Shown here: positions 14,089-17,780 of the stretch, in pieces
Numbering within the stretch: position 1 is the stretch's first letter
How the letters are laid out: each line of letters opens with the position of its first letter
Assembly: GCA_900314345.1 (NCBI GenBank)
Contig: OMUX01000015.1
Location: 1 to 17,780 of the forward strand
Direction of reading: 5' to 3'
DNA length: 17,780 nt
From: an uncultured Erysipelotrichaceae bacterium
Lineage (GTDB): Bacteria > Bacillota_I > Bacilli_A > Erysipelotrichales > Erysipelotrichaceae
Program-made: the position numbers and the translations under genes
The notes under the pieces: model-generated
The model's database searches: none
Told to the model about the DNA's origin: nothing
The model's input: the letters and a program-made list of their open reading frames with translations, nothing else

Positions 14089-17000
14089 CAGTCTGTGAGA
14101 TCTGTGACGCTGATGCCTGTGCCGCTCTTTTCCGCAAGCTCCAGGGCATTGTCTGCTTTTTCAATCAGGGAATCCACCGGGGCATCCGCCATGACACCGC
14201 CGATACTGACAGTGATATGCACATCCTTGGCAGTGGCGGACTGGATCGCCTCCACACGGCTGCGGATGGTCTGCAGCTTTGTGTGCATTGCCTCAAGGCT
14301 GGCCATGTCATTGAAGACGACCAGGAAGAGATCGTTTTCATAATGAATGGCGGTATCCGTTGAACGCAGGGATGCGTTGATGATCCTTGCCGTCTTCTGC
14401 AGCAGTTCCACGGAACATGCATAGCCATACATGGTTGTGATTCCTGTAAGGTCATTGATTCTCAGGAAGGCAATCGCACTGCAGTAGAGGCTGTGGACAA
14501 CTTCGTCATAGTACAGACGGTTGTGGCAGGCATCCACAGGTGTGCTGTAGTACTTCCTGTCATAGTCTTCCATGATCTTGTGGAAGCGTGTCTTGCCGAA
14601 GGCAGACAGGATGATGTGATCCAGCTTCATGACACATTCCATGACGCATGGCTGGCCATGGACGACAACATACTGTGAAACAACAAAGTATGCATCATCG
14701 CCGATGAACTCATACTTGCACTGGGTGGAGCGTGTCTTCAGGGCAGTCATGGAGATGCAGTTGACACAGCGTGTGGTCCTGTGCCAGATGCTGCTGCAGA
14801 TCATATCGCTTTCCGCAATGTCTCCGTTGTCACGGAAGACAAGGACGCGTTCCTTCGTAGGATCCACAAGGCGCACGGTATCGAAGATCGTGCTCAGTTC
14901 CTTCATCCTTGCCTTGATATCCGGTTCCGAGGAAGATTCACTGCTGCCTCCCTGCGGGTTCATGAAGACCTTGTAAGCCTGCAGTTCCCTGCGGTCATGG
15001 CTGCTGATTTCATCAGAACCTGAAAGCTCTTCAATGCTGCGGAAGGCTTCATCGGAGCTGTAGACAACCTTCACCTCCGGGAAAATGGTGATGGAATTGG
15101 TGCCGATGCGGTGGATATCTGCGATATCCGCGGAGATATCATCCGCCAGGGTTTCCACCTCTGTCCTGTCGCCATAGCGGTAGAACACCACAAACTCTGC
15201 ACCGTACAGTCTTCCGGCAGAGCCACGGTTGGCAATCCTGCGGGAAATGACGGTGGCTATCTGTGTGATCAGGGCATCTGCTGTATCACCGCCATAGGTA
15301 TCGCGGATCCTGCGGATGTCAGGCACGGAGATGAAGAAGGCAGCGAAGCTGTTGCCTCTGAGCTTGTAGTCTTCCGTATAGCTGATCCAGGTATCCATGA
15401 TGCCCCTGGCATTGCTGAGATGCGTCACGGTATCGGTAACGATATAGGAGCCAAGGTCATTGCCTCTGCCCTGGGTGCTGTCGACATCCACGAAGTTTCC
15501 GATCAGGCCGACGATCTTGCCGTCCTTGTAGATCGGATACTTGGAAGCGGCGATGTTGTGCACGACACCGCGGATGATGCACTTGCCCGGCACATTGATG
15601 ACTCTTGCCCCGCGCAGCACGGCATATTCATCGTTGCGGTAAGGGTCGTTGTTGACATGCCAGTTCATGTCCTCGTCTGTCTTGCCGAGGATATCATCCA
15701 CGGAAGCCAGGCCATAGTAATCCAGGAAGCTGCGGCTTGCGCCTACAAAGCGTCTCTGGGTATCCTTCCAGAAATAGTGGATGTTGGTGGAACGCAGCAG
15801 GTTCTCCCACATCTCTGCTTCCGACAGTGCAATACTTCCGTTTGCCGTCGGGAAGAGAATATCCTTCTCATTGCCGGATTCACCATAGTGGTGCATCAGC
15901 TCCTGTGCAATGCGGGGTTCATCAATGGCGGCAGGACGGACGCAGTACAGGTATACATGTCTTCTTTCCGTGACATTGGAGATGATATGGGATTTCCAGT
16001 GATAGCTGCCGTCCGGCATTCTTGTACGGAAGTATTCCGTTACATAGCCCTTGCCGTTTTTCAGAATGCGTTCGTCGATCGTGCCGGCATCCGTAAAACG
16101 CAGATAAAGTTCACGGTCCTCCGGATAGATCAGATCCGCGGTCATGTACCGGCATTCCAGGATTGTTTTCCCGTTCTTCAGGATTTCCGATCCACCGCTT
16201 CCTATGAGCATGCGGATTTCTTCATTCTCATAGTCAACCATATAGACGGAGTCATACAGGTAGTAGAGGTTGTGCAGGATGGAATCCAGTGTTTCTTGTT
16301 TCTTGTGTGTGCTGCTGTTGGTGATGTTCTCAATCTCAACGGCATACATGGCATGCCTGTCAAGGCGTGAGATCACAGTATAGGTAACACGCAGATAATC
16401 ATTGCGCACAGGAATGATGAAATAATGACGGTCATGATCATCCTTGTTTCCGTCTGCCGTCTGACGCAGGGTCTTGGCCAGTGGTGTCAGCGGGGAATTG
16501 ATACCTTCCTCCACTTCGATGATGCCCTTGTCGCTGATCTTGCTGAGGGTGCTCATGAAGGCATCATTGATAAAGCGGAAATCAAACTTCCTGCCGTTGT
16601 CTTCAACAATGGCAAGGGATTTTCCGGTGATGAAATCAACATGGCTGACCGCATCGAAGTAGCTCTTCCAGGATCTGGTCTCAACCTTGAGATTCTTGTC
16701 CAGGATGGCCTGCAGGCTCTCTCCATAAGGCTCCGGCTTTCCGAACAGATATCCCTGCACCTTTTCACAGCCGATCTTCTTCAGGAATTCATACTGCTCC
16801 TTTGTCTCAACACCTTCCGCCAGTGTCTGTGTACCGATATGCTTGGACATGGATACCGTGGAGGTGATGATGGAACGGGACTTCTGGGTGAAGGCAGAGA
16901 GGAACTTCATGTCAATCTTCAGCTCATCGAAGTCATAGTCCTTGAGAATGTTCAATGAAGAATAGCCGGAGCCGAAATCATCCATCCAGACCTGGTAGCC

Positions 17001-17780
17001 TGCCGCATGAAAGCGCTCAATCTCCTTGGAGATGCGCAGGGCATCATGCACGAACATGCTCTCTGTGATCTCAATGTGGATCATGTCACGGGGAACATCA
17101 TATTTCCTGAGCATTTCCTCGACAACGGAAAAGATATCGCAGTCAAAGAAATCACCGCGGGAAAGGTTGAAGGAGACCGGCACCACCGGAATCTTCTTCT
17201 GCATGCATTCATTGTAGTTGCGGCATACAAGCTCGATCATGCATGTATCAAGCTTGTACGTCTGATGAGACTGTTCCAGCACCGGAATGAAGTCTCCCGG
17301 AGAAAGGAAGCCATATGCCGGATCAATCCAGCGGGCCAGGGCTTCCATGCCGCAAAGGGCACCGGAGATGGTACGGATGACCGGCTGGTAGTATGCCTGG
17401 ATCCATCCCTTTTCCACTGCTTCATCGATATGGTCGGAAACATACTGCTGACGCAGCAGGGTTTCCTCCAGCTTCTTTGTATAGAATGCGTAGTACTGCG
17501 AAGGAATATTGCGGATGCTGTCAGCGGCAGCCTTTGCCTTTTCACAGCAGTCGGCAGGATCCTGCATGCCTTCCATGCGGTAGATGCCGGTTTTCACTGT
17601 GAGGCGGAAATCAGCCATGCGATCTGTGGCAAGGGAATGCAGCTGCTGAATGCGTGCCTCCAGATTGTCATCGATCACCTGCAGGACGAAATGGTCTGCA
17701 TTGAAGCGGGCAATCAGTTCATCCGGGAAGACTTCCAGAAGAACATCTGCCAGTGTCTGCAGTGCCTTGTCGCCATTGGA
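14088..17780 (-). CDS. Very large PAS/EAL/degenerate-GGDEF signalling protein, c-di-GMP phosphodiesterase (N-terminus outside window)
   Basis: The frame is open to the right edge: 1230 residues are visible and the true start lies beyond. A GTG at 17678 is internal, because the 34 codons before it continue a GGDEF domain. Domains by visible residue: a degenerate GGDEF (1-75, RFNADHF); EAL (about 115-355); PAS-like regions (about 373-620 and 655-769); a second degenerate GGDEF (777-900, RLYGAEF); a segment with Cys995, Cys1005, Cys1008 and Cys1021; and a third degenerate GGDEF (1074-1228, HYENDLF). The EAL site looks complete: MEALARW, SFNLS, HIEITES, MDDFGSGYSSL, LKIDMKF, LAEGVE and KVQGYLFGKP. 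It should therefore hydrolyse c-di-GMP to pGpG, with the dead GGDEF domains as likely GTP-binding or dimerisation modules. No membrane segment is visible. Confidence 0.88.
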   Translation of the reverse strand, partial: SNGDKALQTLADVLLEVFPDELIARFNADHFVLQVIDDNLEARIQQLHSLATDRMADFRLTVKTGIYRMEGMQDPADCCEKAKAAADSIRNIPSQYYAFYTKKLEETLLRQQYVSDHIDEAVEKGWIQAYYQPVIRTISGALCGMEALARWIDPAYGFLSPGDFIPVLEQSHQTYKLDTCMIELVCRNYNECMQKKIPVVPVSFNLSRGDFFDCDIFSVVEEMLRKYDVPRDMIHIEITESMFVHDALRISKEIERFHAAGYQVWMDDFGSGYSSLNILKDYDFDELKIDMKFLSAFTQKSRSIITSTVSMSKHIGTQTLAEGVETKEQYEFLKKIGCEKVQGYLFGKPEPYGESLQAILDKNLKVETRSWKSYFDAVSHVDFITGKSLAIVEDNGRKFDFRFINDAFMSTLSKISDKGIIEVEEGINSPLTPLAKTLRQTADGNKDDHDRHYFIIPVRNDYLRVTYTVISRLDRHAMYAVEIENITNSSTHKKQETLDSILHNLYYLYDSVYMVDYENEEIRMLIGSGGSEILKNGKTILECRYMTADLIYPEDRELYLRFTDAGTIDERILKNGKGYVTEYFRTRMPDGSYHWKSHIISNVTERRHVYLYCVRPAAIDEPRIAQELMHHYGESGNEKDILFPTANGSIALSEAEMWENLLRSTNIHYFWKDTQRRFVGASRSFLDYYGLASVDDILGKTDEDMNWHVNNDPYRNDEYAVLRGARVINVPGKCIIRGVVHNIAASKYPIYKDGKIVGLIGNFVDVDSTQGRGNDLGSYIVTDTVTHLSNARGIMDTWISYTEDYKLRGNSFAAFFISVPDIRRIRDTYGGDTADALITQIATVISRRIANRGSAGRLYGAEFVVFYRYGDRTEVETLADDISADIADIHRIGTNSITIFPEVKVVYSSDEAFRSIEELSGSDEISSHDRRELQAYKVFMNPQGGSSESSSEPDIKARMKELSTIFDTVRLVDPTKERVLVFRDNGDIAESDMICSSIWHRTTRCVNCISMTALKTRSTQCKYEFIGDDAYFVVSQYVVVHGQPCVMECVMKLDHIILSAFGKTRFHKIMEDYDRKYYSTPVDACHNRLYYDEVVHSLYCSAIAFLRINDLTGITTMYGYACSVELLQKTARIINASLRSTDTAIHYENDLFLVVFNDMASLEAMHTKLQTIRSRVEAIQSATAKDVHITVSIGGVMADAPVDSLIEKADNALELAEKSGTGISVTDLTD

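Noticed and set aside
15111..16370. A 419-codon open frame on the plus strand inside the EAL gene
   Set aside because: It is antisense to well-conserved PAS/EAL/GGDEF coding sequence, has a His/Asp/Ile-rich composition typical of a shadow frame, no ribosome binding site worth naming, and no recognisable motif.
17676..17678. GTG 17678 as the true start of the EAL protein
   Set aside because: The frame continues to the window edge, and the upstream 34 codons (GDKALQTLADVLLE, RFNADHF) are clearly part of a GGDEF-like domain.

Overview
The window looks like chromosomal DNA from a Firmicutes (Bacillota) gut-type anaerobe, with roughly half G+C by eye. The signs are strong AGGAGG-type ribosome binding sites, an FMN riboswitch driving an ECF-transporter riboflavin S component (RibU), a YitT-family protein, and a fermentative arginine deiminase operon. 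Erysipelotrichia-like relatives are my best guess, but that placement is an inference. No rRNA, tRNA, CRISPR array, insertion sequence or phage gene was seen.

Layout. (1) 1-990: the 5' end of a GNAT acetyltransferase gene on the minus strand, diverging from an FMN riboswitch and ribU. (2) 1054-4132, minus strand: a large membrane protein that appears to fuse a GT-C-type glycosyltransferase to an acyltransferase-3 domain. Upstream of it is a compact self-contained unit (promoter, long hairpin burying the ribosome binding site, 90-aa orphan gene, UUCG-loop terminator). (3) 4191-6459, plus strand: a HAD-IIB (Cof-like) phosphatase and a MATE efflux pump, converging on a 123-aa orphan gene. (4) 6941-12108, plus strand: argS-arcA-arcB-arcC. 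There is a good promoter and a leader terminator before argS, and a second good promoter before arcA overlapping a Crp/Fnr-like palindrome. (5) 12111-17780: a CBS-GGDEF protein (minus), a YitT-family membrane protein (plus), and a very large PAS/EAL/GGDEF protein (minus, running off the right edge).

How it fits together. ArcA, ArcB and ArcC form the full ATP-yielding arginine fermentation route (arginine to citrulline, then ornithine plus carbamoyl phosphate, then ATP, ammonia and CO2). ArgS charges tRNA-Arg from the same pool, so placing it ahead of the catabolic genes links protein synthesis and arginine breakdown. No arginine/ornithine antiporter or regulator gene lies beside them. The two signalling genes on the right point to c-di-GMP metabolism: one possible cyclase, and one phosphodiesterase with an intact EAL site surrounded by three degenerate GGDEF domains and a cysteine-rich sensor-like segment.

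The most unusual items are the hairpin-locked orphan gene at 3746-4132, the multi-domain EAL protein, the glycosyltransferase-acyltransferase fusion, and the regulatory signals around argS and arcA. All functional names come from motif recognition by eye; no database search was run.
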